Shown: positions 9,081 through 20,304, numbered from the stretch's first letter. The stretch: 64,000 bases of DNA from Hyphomicrobiales bacterium (GCA_019247605.1 JAFBAS010000188.1:1-64000), one strand, 5' to 3'. Numbers and translations: made by a program. The notes: generated by a model not told the origin, from the letters alone.

Positions 9081-10079
9081 TCATCGGGCAAAATTTGCGA
9101 ATTTGTCGCGCCAAGCCGGGAGCGCGTTCCTGAAGGGGAGCGCGGCCGCCTCATAGACGCCGCGCGCCACCGCGCGTGCCAGACAGTCCGAGGCGAGCGC
9201 GCCGATCTCGACGAGGTCACGAGGCGGATTGCGCAAAGCGCCGCGCCCGGTCGCGGCCGCGAATACGACATCGCCATCAAAGATCGCATGGGCGAGCCGC
9301 AACGCTTTCGACAAGCCGCCTTGTGCAACGATGGCGAGGCGTTTCGCCTCGGCTTTCGTCAATGTCGCATCGGTCGCGACGATCGCGATCGTCGTGGCGA
9401 ATTCGAGCCCTCCCTTCCAGGCAAGCGCCCGATCCTCGGGTTTGAGGCGCGAAGGCGTTCCGAGCCCGCCGAACTCGTCGCCATGCTCGAAAGGCGCCGC
9501 CCAAAAATGCGGGCCCTCGCCGATCACGGCCGAGCCGATGGCGTTCACCACCGCGAGCGCCGCGACCCTATGGCCCGAAGGCGTGCGCGCGCTCGCCGAG
9601 CCTTGCCCGCCCTTGAGGTTCACGGTCGTGGCGCCAAAGCCCGCGCCGACACTGCCGAGCGCGACCTCGTGACCGGCGCTCTCGCAAGCCGCGTAGGCGA
9701 GATCGCGATAGGGCGGGTAGCGATCCCACTCCTTGTCGCCGCCATTGAGCAGGTCGAAGCAGATCGCTTGCGGCACGATCGGCACGCGCGTGCCTCTCAC
9801 CGGCACACCGCGCCCACGCTCGCGCAGCCAGGCCTGCGCACCTGACGCCGCATCGAGCCCGAAGGAGGAGCCGCCTGAAAGCACGATCGCATCGATGCGC
9901 TCGACGCGGGCCTCCGGCGCGAGGCATTCGAGGTCGCGCCCGGCCGGGGCACCGCCGGAGACGGACACCGATGCGATTGTCGGCTCCTCGAAGAACGCGA
10001 CCGTCACGCCCGAGGCGAGGCGCGCATCATGCGCCGAGCCGACGCGGATGCCGGCAACATCGGTGAGAAGGTTTTTCAT
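9081..10079 (-). CDS. P1 family peptidase (DmpA/BapA-like aminopeptidase)
   Basis: MKNLLTDVAGIRVGSAHDARLASGVTVAFFEEP; DAIVLSGGSSFGLDAASG; GATTVNLKGGQGSAS. Confidence 0.88.
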   Translation of the reverse strand: MKNLLTDVAGIRVGSAHDARLASGVTVAFFEEPTIASVSVSGGAPAGRDLECLAPEARVERIDAIVLSGGSSFGLDAASGAQAWLRERGRGVPVRGTRVPIVPQAICFDLLNGGDKEWDRYPPYRDLAYAACESAGHEVALGSVGAGFGATTVNLKGGQGSASARTPSGHRVAALAVVNAIGSAVIGEGPHFWAAPFEHGDEFGGLGTPSRLKPEDRALAWKGGLEFATTIAIVATDATLTKAEAKRLAIVAQGGLSKALRLAHAIFDGDVVFAAATGRGALRNPPRDLVEIGALASDCLARAVARGVYEAAALPFRNALPAWRDKFANFAR

Positions 10080-10139
10080 TACGCGATTTCCGTGACGCAA
10101 AGGGCCGTCAACGCTTCACGCATGCGCGCGATGGCTGTT

Positions 10140-10589
10140 TCAAAGGGAGGCCGCAGGCGTGCCAGGGGGGCGCATCACGAGCACGGAGCATTTGGCGTGG
10201 CGCACGATGTTCGACGCGTTCGAGCCGATGAAATACGTGCTCCAATCCGGCCGGTGCGATCCGACGACAATGAGATCGGCATTCATCCGCGCGGCTTCCT
10301 TGAGGACTTCGTCATACACGCTGCCGAAAGGCGAAATCGCCGTGACGCGACCTTTCGGCAGGTCGAGCTTTGCGCCGAGATTTTCGAGCGCGTTCAGCGC
10401 GGCCTTTTCATCGGTGTCGTAATATTCGGCCGGAATATATTCGTTCATGGCGTAAGGCACGGGCGAGCGCACATGGATGAGCCGCAGCACACCCCCGCCA
10501 AGCTTCGCGAGCTCGACCGCCTCGTCGAAACCGGGCTTTGCCACATCCACCTCGCCGATATCGACGGGCACGAGAATGTTCTTGAACAT
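10140..10589 (-). CDS. Universal stress protein (UspA family)
   Basis: MFKNILVPVDI...DEVLKEAARMNADLIVVGSHRPDWSTYFIGSNASNIVRHAKCSVLVMR. Confidence 0.93.
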   Translation of the reverse strand: MFKNILVPVDIGEVDVAKPGFDEAVELAKLGGGVLRLIHVRSPVPYAMNEYIPAEYYDTDEKAALNALENLGAKLDLPKGRVTAISPFGSVYDEVLKEAARMNADLIVVGSHRPDWSTYFIGSNASNIVRHAKCSVLVMRPPGTPAASL

Positions 10590-10664
10590 CGAGATCTCCT
10601 GGAGAGCGTCAGCGAAAGCTGGATCTGAGAATCGCTGATCGACGGATGGGCTGTCGAGGGAAGT

Positions 10665-10883
10665 TCAAGGCTCTGCCTTCGCTTTTGCAGGCGCGATCGC
10701 TTCGCGCGAAAGCGCCAGCGCCTCGCGCAGCACCTCGAGATCACCGATCTGGTTGGCGAGGAGCAAGACGAGCGCGGCATCGAGCCTTCGGCTCTCCTCG
10801 TCGGCGAGCCCACGGTGAGCGTCCACGATGAGCCGGTAAGCCGCATCGGGATCGGCAAAGCGGGAGGCGGTATCGAGCGGCAT
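10665..10883 (-). CDS. DUF2783-like small protein
   Basis: 72 aa MPLDTASRFADPDAAYRLIVDAHRGLADEESRRLDAALVLLLANQIGD; located after an FAD monooxygenase and MBL hydrolase. Confidence 0.7.
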   Translation of the reverse strand: MPLDTASRFADPDAAYRLIVDAHRGLADEESRRLDAALVLLLANQIGDLEVLREALALSREAIAPAKAKAEP

Positions 10884-10950
10884 GGGTAAGCGTAGCGCGT
10901 GATGTCCGTTCCGGCAAAGCCCTGCGGCTGCCGGAGTTCGCCCTTGCGCA

Positions 10951-12564
10951 TCAGCTCTTCGCGCAAGCGCGGCTCAGCGCCGCCTCGATTCCCGCTTCGC
11001 TCGCGTGCCGGAAGCGCGCCGCCACGTGTCCGTCCGGCCGCAACAGATAGGCCGAGCCCGGCGTCGCATCGTAACGGGCGGCGAATTGACCTTGCTCGTC
11101 ATGCAGAACCGATGGGTCACGATCCGTCGCACTGATCTGCACGATGTCGACCGAGGCGGGCACAAATGGGATCGCGCCGTTCTGCACGTAAAGCAGGGTG
11201 AAGCGTGGCGCGACGATTTCGGTGAGGTAGAGCCTTTCACCCCCACGCCTCAACATCGCGTCCTGCATCGCGGCGCCGGGCGGCACGCCCCCTTGCCATC
11301 GCTCCGTATCGGGCGTCGAGAGCGGCGTGTCATAGACGCTTGCGCTCGAGAGACGGCCGGAATTCACCATGCGCTTGGCGAAATCCGCGTGGCGTGCAAG
11401 CGCGAGCGTGGCATCGCGCAAGCGCGCTTCCTGCGCGCTGTGGGGCGCGATGAAATCCGTCGAGCGGGTCGAATGACGAATATTGTCGTCGGCAGCCTGC
11501 CCGCGTTCGAGATCATAGCTCGCGAGCAGGGATTGCGGCGCCCCTTTCGCGAGCACGAGCGCGAGCTTCCAGGCGAGGTTCTCGGCATCCTGGACCCCTG
11601 AATTCGCGCCCCGTGCGCCAAAGGGCGAGAGCTGATGCGCGCTATCACCGCAGAACACGACCCTGCCATGAAAAAAACTCTCGATGCGTCGGCATTGGAA
11701 GCGGTAGACGGAGACCCATTCGAGGTCGAATTCGTCATGGCCGAGCATCGCGGCCAAGCGCGGCCGAACCCTCTCGGGCGCTTTCTCCCTTTCGGCATCG
11801 GCCTTCGGCCCAAGCTGCAGATCGATGCGCCAGACATCCTCGGGTTGGCGGTGCATGAGCGCGGAGCGGCCCTCGTGAAAGGGCGGATCGAACCAGAAGC
11901 GCCGCTCGGTCGGCAGATCGGCATGCATCTTGACGTCCGCGATCAAAAATTGATCCGCGAAGGTCTCGCCGGCGAACGCGATGCCGAGCCGCCTGCGCAA
12001 GGTCGAATTCGCGCCGTCGCAGGCGATCACCCAATCGGCGCGCAAGGCGTAAGGCCCGTCCGGTGTCGCGATGGCGAGCTCCACGCCGCCCGCAATGTCC
12101 GTCACATCGGTGACCTTGTTGCGCCAGCGCAATTCGACGCCGGGCAGGGAAGCGGCGCGCCCGACGAGGAGGTTCTCGACATGGTATTGCTGCAGGTTGA
12201 TGAAGGCAGGGCGCTTGTGCCCTCCCTCGGGAAGAAGGTCGAATTCGTAAAGAAGGTCCGATCCCTGGAAGACCTTGCCGCGCCGCCAGGTGACGCCCTT
12301 CTCCGCCATGGGGGCACCGACCCCGAGCCGGTCCCAGATTTCGAGCGTGCGCTTGGCGTAGCAGATGCCGCGCGAGCCCTCCCCGATCCGGTCCGCATCG
12401 TCGAGAAGAAGGACCGCGACGCCGCGCTGCGCAAGATCGATCGCAAGCGAGAGCCCCACAGGCCCCGCGCCGACGATGATCACGCGGTGCCGGACAGGCT
12501 CGCGCCTGTCCTGATCCGGCGAGCGGCGATAGGCGAATTGAAAAACGGGTTTTCGCTCCGCCAT
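10951..12564 (-). CDS. FAD-dependent oxidoreductase / aromatic-ring monooxygenase-like
   Basis: VIIVGAGPVGLSLAIDLAQRGVAVLLLDD; VFCGDSAHQLSPFGARGANSGVQDAENLAWKLALV. Confidence 0.9.
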   Translation of the reverse strand: MAERKPVFQFAYRRSPDQDRREPVRHRVIIVGAGPVGLSLAIDLAQRGVAVLLLDDADRIGEGSRGICYAKRTLEIWDRLGVGAPMAEKGVTWRRGKVFQGSDLLYEFDLLPEGGHKRPAFINLQQYHVENLLVGRAASLPGVELRWRNKVTDVTDIAGGVELAIATPDGPYALRADWVIACDGANSTLRRRLGIAFAGETFADQFLIADVKMHADLPTERRFWFDPPFHEGRSALMHRQPEDVWRIDLQLGPKADAEREKAPERVRPRLAAMLGHDEFDLEWVSVYRFQCRRIESFFHGRVVFCGDSAHQLSPFGARGANSGVQDAENLAWKLALVLAKGAPQSLLASYDLERGQAADDNIRHSTRSTDFIAPHSAQEARLRDATLALARHADFAKRMVNSGRLSSASVYDTPLSTPDTERWQGGVPPGAAMQDAMLRRGGERLYLTEIVAPRFTLLYVQNGAIPFVPASVDIVQISATDRDPSVLHDEQGQFAARYDATPGSAYLLRPDGHVAARFRHASEAGIEAALSRACAKS

Positions 12565-12575
12565 GGAGTTCGAGT

Positions 12576-13532
12576 TCAGCCCTGCAGCTTTTCCCACATC
12601 TCGCGGTCGCGTTCCGCGGTCCAGATCACCGGATGCGCGATACCGCTCGCCTCGTCATAGGCGCGCGCGACGTTGAAAGGGAGGCAATGCTCATAGATCG
12701 CGAAATCCCCGAAGCGCTTGTCCATCGCTTCTCTTGTGGCGGCGAAGCATTCCTTCAGGCTCAACCCTTTCGCGACGGATGATTTGGCCGCGCCGAAGAG
12801 CGCTTCGAGAAACTCGCGCGTCAAGGCAATTCCCTCCTTGACCTGCTGCGGCGTCGGCAGGGCCGCGCCGCGTCCCGGCACGAGGGCGCGAGGCTCCAGC
12901 GCGGCAAGGCGCCCGAGAGTCGCGGGCCAATCCTGGAGATGCGCGTCGCCGCAATAACAGGCCGAATGGAATTCCACGAGATCGCCTGAGAAAACGACGT
13001 TGGCGTCCGGCACGAAGGCGATGATGTCGCCAGCCGTGTGCCCCCTTCCGATATGGGCGAGCCGCACTTCGCGCTTGCCGAGCCAAAGCGTCATCTCGCT
13101 CGGGAAGGTGATATGCGGCCAGGTGAGCCCCGGCGGGATCGAATCCGCCCCTTGAAAGAGGCGCGGGAAACGGCCCATTTCGGATGCCTTGTCGGCTTCG
13201 CCGCGTTCGACGATGAGGCCGCGTGTCGCGTCGCTCGCGATGATCGTCGCTCCGGCATAGGCGGAGGCGCCGAAAACCCGCACTGCGTGATAATGCGAGA
13301 GCACGACGTATTTCACAGGCTTGTCGGTCACGTCCCAAATGCGGGCGATCACGTCCTGCGCCATGCTCGGCGTCGCCTGCGCATCGATCACGGCGCAAGC
13401 GTCGTCCCCGACGATGACGCCGGTATTGGGGTCCCCCTCGGCCGTGTAGGCGTAAAGCCGCTCCCCGATCTCGTCGAAAGTGACTTTCTTGGGTCCAAGA
13501 TCGCCGGTCGAGGCGAATGATTTGCCGCTCAT
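12576..13532 (-). CDS. MBL-fold metallo-hydrolase
   Basis: VIDAQATPSMAQDV..YVVLSHYHAVRV..HIGRGHTAGDIIAFVPDANVVFSGDLVE. Confidence 0.87.
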   Translation of the reverse strand: MSGKSFASTGDLGPKKVTFDEIGERLYAYTAEGDPNTGVIVGDDACAVIDAQATPSMAQDVIARIWDVTDKPVKYVVLSHYHAVRVFGASAYAGATIIASDATRGLIVERGEADKASEMGRFPRLFQGADSIPPGLTWPHITFPSEMTLWLGKREVRLAHIGRGHTAGDIIAFVPDANVVFSGDLVEFHSACYCGDAHLQDWPATLGRLAALEPRALVPGRGAALPTPQQVKEGIALTREFLEALFGAAKSSVAKGLSLKECFAATREAMDKRFGDFAIYEHCLPFNVARAYDEASGIAHPVIWTAERDREMWEKLQG

Positions 13533-13637
13533 CGCCGTCGCGCGAAAGCGGCGCCTCCCGCATCAACGAGTTCGATCGCGCTTTGCGCCTCGAGTATCAT
13601 CGGATAATCCAAAGCAGTTCGTGACCCGCTCGGAGCA

Positions 13638-15029
13638 ATGCTAGGGAACAGTCACGAGAATGGGAAGCCCGGGAACGGGATGCATGGGGTGGCCACCTTG
13701 CCGGAAGATAAGTTGAAGAGCGCTCTGGAATACCGGAGCCGGTCGGCAACACCGCTCGAGAACCGAAGCGGGTTTGGGCCTCGTCCTTGCATCTTGATGC
13801 TTCTGGTCATCGGAACGCTGCTTGGAGCTTGTGGCACTTCGGTGCGCGACGTCCTCGTTCCGACGCAGGCGATGGCCCCCGGGACGAGCGAAGTCGAGCT
13901 TCTCGTCGCGACGACTCGCAGCTCCAAGGGCGCGAAGGTCGGCGAGATGTTCACGGGAGAGCGGGCTCACAACCTCTCCTTCGCCCACATCGCGGTATCG
14001 CTGCCGCCCGATTCGCAGCGCAAGATCGGCGATGTGCAATGGCCCGCCCGCCTCCCCGCCGATCCGTCGCGGGAATTCGTCACGACGAGGGCCGACGCGC
14101 TGGACCTGCCGATGGTGAGCGCGCATTTGCACGCGCTTCTCGCCAAGAGCGGGGAAAGACGGGTACTCATCTTCGTTCACGGCTACAACAACCGGTTCGA
14201 CGAGGCCGTTTACCGTTTTGCCCAAATCATGCATGATTCACGGGCCAAGGCCGTGCCCTTGCTTTTCACCTGGCCTTCGCGCGGCAAGTTTTTCGCCTAC
14301 CCTTATGATCGCGAAAGCGCGACCTATTCGCGAAACGCGCTCGAGGACGTGTTGCAGGCGCTTGCAAAAGATCCCCGCGTCGGAGAAATCGAGATTCTTG
14401 CCCATTCGATGGGAAATTGGGTCGCGATCGAAGCGCTCCGGCAAATGAGCATCCGAAATCGGGGCTTGCCGAAAAAGATCGCCGCCGTGATGCTGGCCGC
14501 CCCGGACGTCGACATCGACGTGTTCCGAACTCAAATCTCCGATATCAAAGCCGCTTCGACGAATTTCTCGCTTTTCGTGTCCCAGGACGACTGGGCGCTC
14601 GCCGCCTCGCAGCACTTCTGGGGAAATGTCGCGCGCTTGGGCGCCATAAACCCGGAGGCTGAGCCGTACCGCGAGCTTTTGGCGCAGGAGGGCATAAAGG
14701 TCTTCGACCTCACGAAACTCAAATCGGACGACGAGCTCAAGCACTCAAAATTCGCCTCGAGCCCGGAAGTCGTCCGTCTCATCGGTGAGCGCCTGGTCGA
14801 AGGGCAAACCATTGACGAGGACGGCCCGGAGCTCGGTGAACGGATCGGCAGGGTCGCGGCGAGCACCGGCACGACGATCGGCGCGGCCGCGGCACTCGCG
14901 ATCACGGCCCCGCTGACGGCCGTCTCGGGCTCGGCGCATGAGACACTCGGCGATCGGCTGACGGAGGTGGGCGACGACGTCGGGGAAGCAGTGCGCTCCA
15001 CCGAAGAGGTCGTGCCGCAAGTTCACTAA
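13638..15029 (+). CDS. Alpha/beta hydrolase (DUF900-like), probable lipoprotein
   Basis: RVLIFVHGYNNRFDEAVYRFAQ; EIEILAHSMGNWVAIEALR; internal Met at 13797 starts MLLVIGTLLGACGT with lipobox LGAC, so the real start may be there. Confidence 0.82.
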   Translation: MLGNSHENGKPGNGMHGVATLPEDKLKSALEYRSRSATPLENRSGFGPRPCILMLLVIGTLLGACGTSVRDVLVPTQAMAPGTSEVELLVATTRSSKGAKVGEMFTGERAHNLSFAHIAVSLPPDSQRKIGDVQWPARLPADPSREFVTTRADALDLPMVSAHLHALLAKSGERRVLIFVHGYNNRFDEAVYRFAQIMHDSRAKAVPLLFTWPSRGKFFAYPYDRESATYSRNALEDVLQALAKDPRVGEIEILAHSMGNWVAIEALRQMSIRNRGLPKKIAAVMLAAPDVDIDVFRTQISDIKAASTNFSLFVSQDDWALAASQHFWGNVARLGAINPEAEPYRELLAQEGIKVFDLTKLKSDDELKHSKFASSPEVVRLIGERLVEGQTIDEDGPELGERIGRVAASTGTTIGAAAALAITAPLTAVSGSAHETLGDRLTEVGDDVGEAVRSTEEVVPQVH

Positions 15030-15212
15030 GCCGGCTCTCGTTTAACGATAGACAGCTTTTTAAATTTCGTTGAGCAATAGAGTTTTCAATCGCTTTATCA
15101 CGAGCACGCCCAAAATATGCTGACCAGGTCACGGTGGCGCCAATCCTCTCCGCCGAACCATGGCCCGCTCCCGATGCGTAGCCACTCCTTTATTTTTCCG
15201 AGTTGATCGGAA

Positions 15213-16124
15213 TCACGGCCATTTCGCGCTAGGGGGCAAGGAAGAAAGGATAGCCGTCACACTGCCTCCAGTCCGGAGGCCGAAGATCGTTCCTCGATCA
15301 TAAAGCAGGTTGAATTCGACATATCGCCCGCGCCGAATGAGCTGCTCCTCGCGTTCCGCTTCGTTCCAGGGCTTTTCGATGTTGGCCTGAAGAATTCGAG
15401 GGTAGGCGTCGAGGAACTCCATGCCGACCGCCTGAACGAAGGAAAAATCGGCTTCGGAATTCCCCGACCACAGATTGTCGAAGAAAATCCCTCCGATGCC
15501 GCGCGGCTCGCCTCGGTGCTTCAGGAGAAAATATTCGTCGCACCATTTTTTGAAAAGTACATATGAGGCCGTCATGCCGCCCCGCTCGCAAGCCCGACGC
15601 ATGGCCGCGTGAAACGCGAGCGCGTCGGGATCCTCTTGCGACCGGCGCCGTTCGAGCATCGGCGTGAGATCGCCCCCGCCACCGAACCAGGCCCGTGTGG
15701 TGATCACGAGGCGCGTGTTCATATGCGCGGTCGGCGCGTGCGGATTCCATGGATGGGCGATCAAGGAGAGGCCCGTCGCGAGAAAATTCGGATCCGTTTC
15801 GGCACCCGGCATCTGTCTTGCAAATTCTGGCGAGAACGTGCCGTGCACGGTCGACACATGCACGCCCACTTTCTCGAATACCCTTCCCTTGAGCTGCGCC
15901 ATTACGCCGCCGCCGCCCGGCGCGCCATCATGATTGGTCCGCCGCCAAGGCTCCCGTTTGAAGCGCCCGGCCGTCTCGGCTCCAGTGGCAAACGGGCCAT
16001 GCGCCTGCGCCTCGATCCGCTCGAACTCGGCGCAAAGACGATCGCGCAGCGAAGAGAACCAACCGCTCGCCTTTTCGATCAGGGGTTTGATCGCGGGGTC
16101 TTCCGCGAGCGCCGGCAAGCTCAT
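15213..16124 (-). CDS. hemF: Oxygen-dependent coproporphyrinogen III oxidase
   Basis: [69 protein letters not shown]. Confidence 0.95.
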   Translation of the reverse strand: MSLPALAEDPAIKPLIEKASGWFSSLRDRLCAEFERIEAQAHGPFATGAETAGRFKREPWRRTNHDGAPGGGGVMAQLKGRVFEKVGVHVSTVHGTFSPEFARQMPGAETDPNFLATGLSLIAHPWNPHAPTAHMNTRLVITTRAWFGGGGDLTPMLERRRSQEDPDALAFHAAMRRACERGGMTASYVLFKKWCDEYFLLKHRGEPRGIGGIFFDNLWSGNSEADFSFVQAVGMEFLDAYPRILQANIEKPWNEAEREEQLIRRGRYVEFNLLYDRGTIFGLRTGGSVTAILSSLPPSAKWP

Positions 16125-16161
16125 CAGCGAGGCGCGCGGAAAGGAAATGGTCGAAAGACCT

Positions 16162-17889
16162 TCATTCGGTTAGGCGCCTCCACAGCCCTTTTGCATCGGA
16201 AGCTTCCGCTCCGGGATCATCGGGCGCTCGCTCGAGCGGAAACGCCACTTTCTCGATCCGGTTCGCGGATGCCAGGTTGTTGTGTGCATCTTGGGAGACG
16301 CTCGTATCGTTTCTGACACCGGACGCTTCGCCAGCTTCGCTCGCCGGCGCCGAATCTTCGGGCCCGACCACGATCTCGTCCGCATGTCCCGGCAAGGCTC
16401 GGGCCTCCGAAGGATCGGCGAGAGACTCCGCGCCCTCGTGCGGGATCGATCGAGCAGGCGGCTCTTTGCCATTGGGGCTTGGAACGGCGCCCTCTGGCGC
16501 TCCCGGCGCCGGAAGCACCGGGGCCGCCGGGACAGCGGTAGGCGGTGGCGTAAGCGGCGGCGCGTCGACGTGCTGAAGCGCCTTGGTGGGACCCGGGAGC
16601 ACATGCAGCCGTTCGGGTGGATGTTCCCAGACCAGAACGCCGATGCGTCCGCTTTCAGGCGAGAAGGGCGCCCATTGTGGAAAGCTTGTCGCGTCCGCGA
16701 CCCAGGCCGGATCGCGTGGCGCATGGGCGGCGCGAGCGAGCCACTCGCGAGCAAGTCCGGTCATGCCGTGTTCGGCTTCCTCGATCTCGGCCATCAGAAG
16801 GCAGATGCGCGCGGTCGGCCGCCCTTCTGTCAAAGGCGCAAGCGCTTGCCGCGCTTCCTCGAATTGGCGTGCGGCGAAAAGTGCCCGTCCACGTGCCACA
16901 AGCGATTCCTCGTGCTCGGGCTTGAACGCCGTGAGTTTGGCGATCGATTTTGCGCGCTCGGCCGCGGATGCGCCGGGCGAGAGTTTCAGATAAATTTCGG
17001 CAAGATCCGGGTGAGGGTTTCTCTGCCAGGCGGCTTCAAGGATGCGCGCCGCGCGCCGCGGTCGCCCCTCATCGATGAGCACGGAAGCTGCCGTGACAGC
17101 CGCGGGCGTGAGCGCGCGATCTATCTTCAACGCCTTCATCGCAGTCTCGAGCGCTTCTTTGGGTTGCTCACCGCGCAAATCGAGCGCGCGCGCCGCCAGG
17201 AGCGCTGCCTTGGCGCGCCTCATCTCGTCCACGCTCGTCGCACCGAGCCGATGGTTGCGCTCGAGCGTCGCGAGGGCAGCCATCCAATCGCGCGCCTGGC
17301 ATTGCGCGATCAGATTGGCCTCATGCGCCCAAGGCAGGAACACGTCGAGCGCAGCCGCCTCGGCCGCATGCTTATGCGCATCGGCGTGATCGCCTCTGCG
17401 CCTTGCCTCGACGAATAGGCCGCGCAGACCAAGGCCGCGCGTGTCGCCGATCTCGGACATGCGCGCGAAAGCTTCTTTCGCCGCGGCGCGATTGCCGTGG
17501 AGCTGGGCAGCCTGCGCCTTGAGCAAGAGCGCCAAAGGCTCGTGGCCGGCAAGGCGTTCCGCCGCCTGCGCATGTCGCGCCGCGGCATTGAGATCACCGG
17601 AGGCGACGGCGACGAGCCCCTTCGAGATGGCCGCATGGCCCTTGGCTTCGCGGCGCCTGCGAGAAAGGGCGAAAGTCAAAAACGGCAAGCGGAAGACGAA
17701 AAGCAGAAGGCGAATGGTGACATAAAGCGCCACGGCCGCGACAAGCAGCGCCAGGAGCATCGCCCCGAGCGAAGTTTCATAAACGCGCGAGCCGAGCGAC
17801 AGGGACACGAGCCCGTGCTGCTCGACCACGAAGATGCACAGGAACGCCAAGACGAGCGTCGCGGTGAGGAAAAAGAGGATGCGCCACAT
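16162..17889 (-). CDS. HemY-domain TPR membrane protein
   Basis: [65 protein letters not shown]-like helical repeats; next to heme genes. Confidence 0.85.
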   Translation of the reverse strand: MWRILFFLTATLVLAFLCIFVVEQHGLVSLSLGSRVYETSLGAMLLALLVAAVALYVTIRLLLFVFRLPFLTFALSRRRREAKGHAAISKGLVAVASGDLNAAARHAQAAERLAGHEPLALLLKAQAAQLHGNRAAAKEAFARMSEIGDTRGLGLRGLFVEARRRGDHADAHKHAAEAAALDVFLPWAHEANLIAQCQARDWMAALATLERNHRLGATSVDEMRRAKAALLAARALDLRGEQPKEALETAMKALKIDRALTPAAVTAASVLIDEGRPRRAARILEAAWQRNPHPDLAEIYLKLSPGASAAERAKSIAKLTAFKPEHEESLVARGRALFAARQFEEARQALAPLTEGRPTARICLLMAEIEEAEHGMTGLAREWLARAAHAPRDPAWVADATSFPQWAPFSPESGRIGVLVWEHPPERLHVLPGPTKALQHVDAPPLTPPPTAVPAAPVLPAPGAPEGAVPSPNGKEPPARSIPHEGAESLADPSEARALPGHADEIVVGPEDSAPASEAGEASGVRNDTSVSQDAHNNLASANRIEKVAFPLERAPDDPGAEASDAKGLWRRLTE

Positions 17890-17895
17890 TGCGGA

Positions 17896-19290
17896 TCAAC
17901 CGCCACTATCGGTGCTGCTCGAGCGCCGGATGGCATCGAGCGCGCCCGTGCTGATGCGCCGAGCGGCCGCGGAAGCCTCGGCCAACGCCTTGATGCGTGC
18001 GCCCGAATGCGGTGTGGCGCCCTTCTCGAAAACAGGCAAGGCCTCCCAGGCATCACGCGCGGCCCCGATATCGCCGCGCATCAAGGCCGCCTCGACCGTG
18101 GCCGCCGGCGAGCCCGCCTCGTCGATGCCGACGTGACGCACCCGCACGATCCGCCCAACGAAGGCCAGGAGACGGTCCCACCAATTCGCCGGTTGGCTCG
18201 TTTCGGCAACCTTTTCCCGCGCGGCTTCGAGCTCGTTCTCGAAATCGACGACAAGCGAAGCCGGGGAGGGCGCTCCCTTCTCAGCGAAGGGCCGCAAGGC
18301 ATCTACGAGCTTCGAATCGGCACCGAGCCGGGAGAGCGCGTCGAGCTCGCCTGCGTATGGGGAGCCTCGATTCAAATCGGCCTCGATCGCGCGTGCCATG
18401 ACGAGGATGGAGGGCGCGTTTGCGTCTGGTTTCGGTCGCGCCGCAACCGATTGCTCGAGCCTTGCCAGGTCCTTTTCGAGCACGGTGAGCTTGCTCTCGA
18501 CCTCGGCGAGACGCGCCGCCGCCGGCTGGGCGCCATTCGCCGAATCGGCGGCGCTTTTCGCAACCGCCAAGGCTTCCTTGGCGTCGCGCGAGGCGGCATC
18601 GACTCTCCCCGCGAGAGCTTCGAGCGAAGTGGCGGGAGAGGGGCGCTGGCCTTGCGCGGCAAGCGCCTTCTCGAGCGCATCGACGCGTCCGGCGAGCTTG
18701 TCGAAATCGGCCCGCGTGACCTCAGGCTTGGTGGATGGGGTGGCGCGCATTGTATCGACCGCGCTTTCAACCTGCGCCAACCGCTCCGGAACCCGATCGA
18801 AAATGCCGCTCGCCGCAAGGTAAGCGAAGAGCGCGCCGGGAACTATGAGGGACAGCAGGAGCGCGGCGAGCGCGAGCGTGCGTGCGCTTTTCGGTGGCGA
18901 TGGCGGCGAAGCCGGAGACGGTGGTTCTTGCCCGACGTGACGCCAGGGCGAGGCCGTTTCCCGTGCTTCCGGTTTCGGCGCGCCATGCCCCGGCGTCCGC
19001 ACTTCGTCAGGTGGGGGCGCGGTCTCCTCCTTGAGGTCGGTCGGCGTGGAGAGGGCGTCCGGAACTTCCTTGCGGCTTGCCCGATCCGTGTCGAACGCTG
19101 GCTCCGAGTCGGACGTCACCGGCTTGGTTTCGGGCTTGTCTGCGGGGCCGGGGTCGAGCTTGGGCCCAATGTCGGAAGCGTCTTCGACGGCCTTTGGCGG
19201 CACAGCTTGGCTTGCGACGCGGCTGCGGCGCGCCCGTGCTTTCGCCACGCCTGGTTCGGGGGACGTCCCGGGTCGGTCCGTGTCGCTCAT
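17896..19290 (-). CDS. Mitofilin/Mic60-like membrane protein
   Basis: N-terminal Pro/Ala-rich tail, TM ALAALLLSLIVPGALFAYLAASGIF, coiled coil, C-terminal domain with VRHVGIDEAGSPAATVEAALMRGDIGAARDAWEALP; conserved position next to hemY. Confidence 0.75.
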   Translation of the reverse strand: MSDTDRPGTSPEPGVAKARARRSRVASQAVPPKAVEDASDIGPKLDPGPADKPETKPVTSDSEPAFDTDRASRKEVPDALSTPTDLKEETAPPPDEVRTPGHGAPKPEARETASPWRHVGQEPPSPASPPSPPKSARTLALAALLLSLIVPGALFAYLAASGIFDRVPERLAQVESAVDTMRATPSTKPEVTRADFDKLAGRVDALEKALAAQGQRPSPATSLEALAGRVDAASRDAKEALAVAKSAADSANGAQPAAARLAEVESKLTVLEKDLARLEQSVAARPKPDANAPSILVMARAIEADLNRGSPYAGELDALSRLGADSKLVDALRPFAEKGAPSPASLVVDFENELEAAREKVAETSQPANWWDRLLAFVGRIVRVRHVGIDEAGSPAATVEAALMRGDIGAARDAWEALPVFEKGATPHSGARIKALAEASAAARRISTGALDAIRRSSSTDSGG

Positions 19291-19515
19291 ACGGTGATCA
19301 CCTGTCCTGGTCCGCAGCGAAAGCGCACATCAATAAAGCCATGGTGAGGCTTTTTCCTATCATTTATCGGACCGGATGACGGCACACCGTCGCGCCGCAA
19401 GACCGCCGGCCACCCTAAAGCATGACCTTGATGTATGGTTCCAGTGCGCAAAAGCTGGATGCCCGAGGGCGAAATGTGACGCTCAGATACCGCGATGCCT
19501 GGTTTTGTACCACGG

Positions 19516-20304
19516 TCAAGCCGGTCTGCGCGAAAGACCGATCGGATCCGCCAAGAGGCGAAGAAGGCTAGCCTCGCTGGGCGCCCCGGCAACCTCCACC
19601 CGGCTTGCACCAACCTCAACGAGGGGAGCGGCGACGGCCTGCGACAGGCAGAGCTGACGCGGAGCAAGGGCTCGCTGCAAAAGCCGCTTTGCCTTTGCGA
19701 GCGCCACATAGGCGCTGGCGGAACGCGCCGAATAGTGCAGAACGGCGTCGACCTCGCCGCGCCTGAGCGCCTTCGCCGCTTCGGGGGGGAAAGCGGGCAG
19801 GATGGTCGCGGCATAAACCTCGACGAGGTCGAAGCTTCGTCCTTCTCGACGCAAGGCGCGCTCGATCTCCGGGCGCCTGTCGCGACCCGCAAGATAAAGA
19901 AGCCGACCTCGAGGCGCACGCTCGGCAAGTGAAGCCGCAAGCTCGCCTGCTGTGCGGTAAGCTCGCCCGGGCGTACGCAGCCCCACCTTCCTGGCGGCGT
20001 GGGCCGTGCGGGTGCCCACCACCAGGGCGAGCAGCCCGGCGATCCTCACCCGGGTTTCGGCATCAAGGAGCGCGAGCGCGTGCGGGCTTGCCGCAATTAC
20101 CGCGCCGTGAGTCTGTCTTCTCCTCGCAGCAGGCAGGCTCCCGTCACGGACGGGCGCGATCTCGAGAAGCGGAGCCAGGAGGGCCTTGTGGCCGCGCCGC
20201 GCCAAGGCACGCGCGGTGCGCGCCCCTACGGCCTCGGGGCGAAGCACGAGGACCCTCACGGCTCGCCTTGCCTCAAAAGCCTGTCGGCTTGCGCTTCCAT
20301 TCAC
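19516..20304 (-). CDS. hemD: Uroporphyrinogen-III synthase
   Basis: RVLVLRPEAVGARTARALARRGHKALLAPLLEI; GTG start 20304 overlaps hemC stop (GTGA). Confidence 0.82.
   Translation of the reverse strand: MNGSASRQAFEARRAVRVLVLRPEAVGARTARALARRGHKALLAPLLEIAPVRDGSLPAARRRQTHGAVIAASPHALALLDAETRVRIAGLLALVVGTRTAHAARKVGLRTPGRAYRTAGELAASLAERAPRGRLLYLAGRDRRPEIERALRREGRSFDLVEVYAATILPAFPPEAAKALRRGEVDAVLHYSARSASAYVALAKAKRLLQRALAPRQLCLSQAVAAPLVEVGASRVEVAGAPSEASLLRLLADPIGLSRRPA

Noticed and set aside
17497-19347. 616-aa plus-strand ORF spanning hemY and mitofilin genes
   Set aside because: Antisense shadow ORF; low-complexity Arg-rich composition
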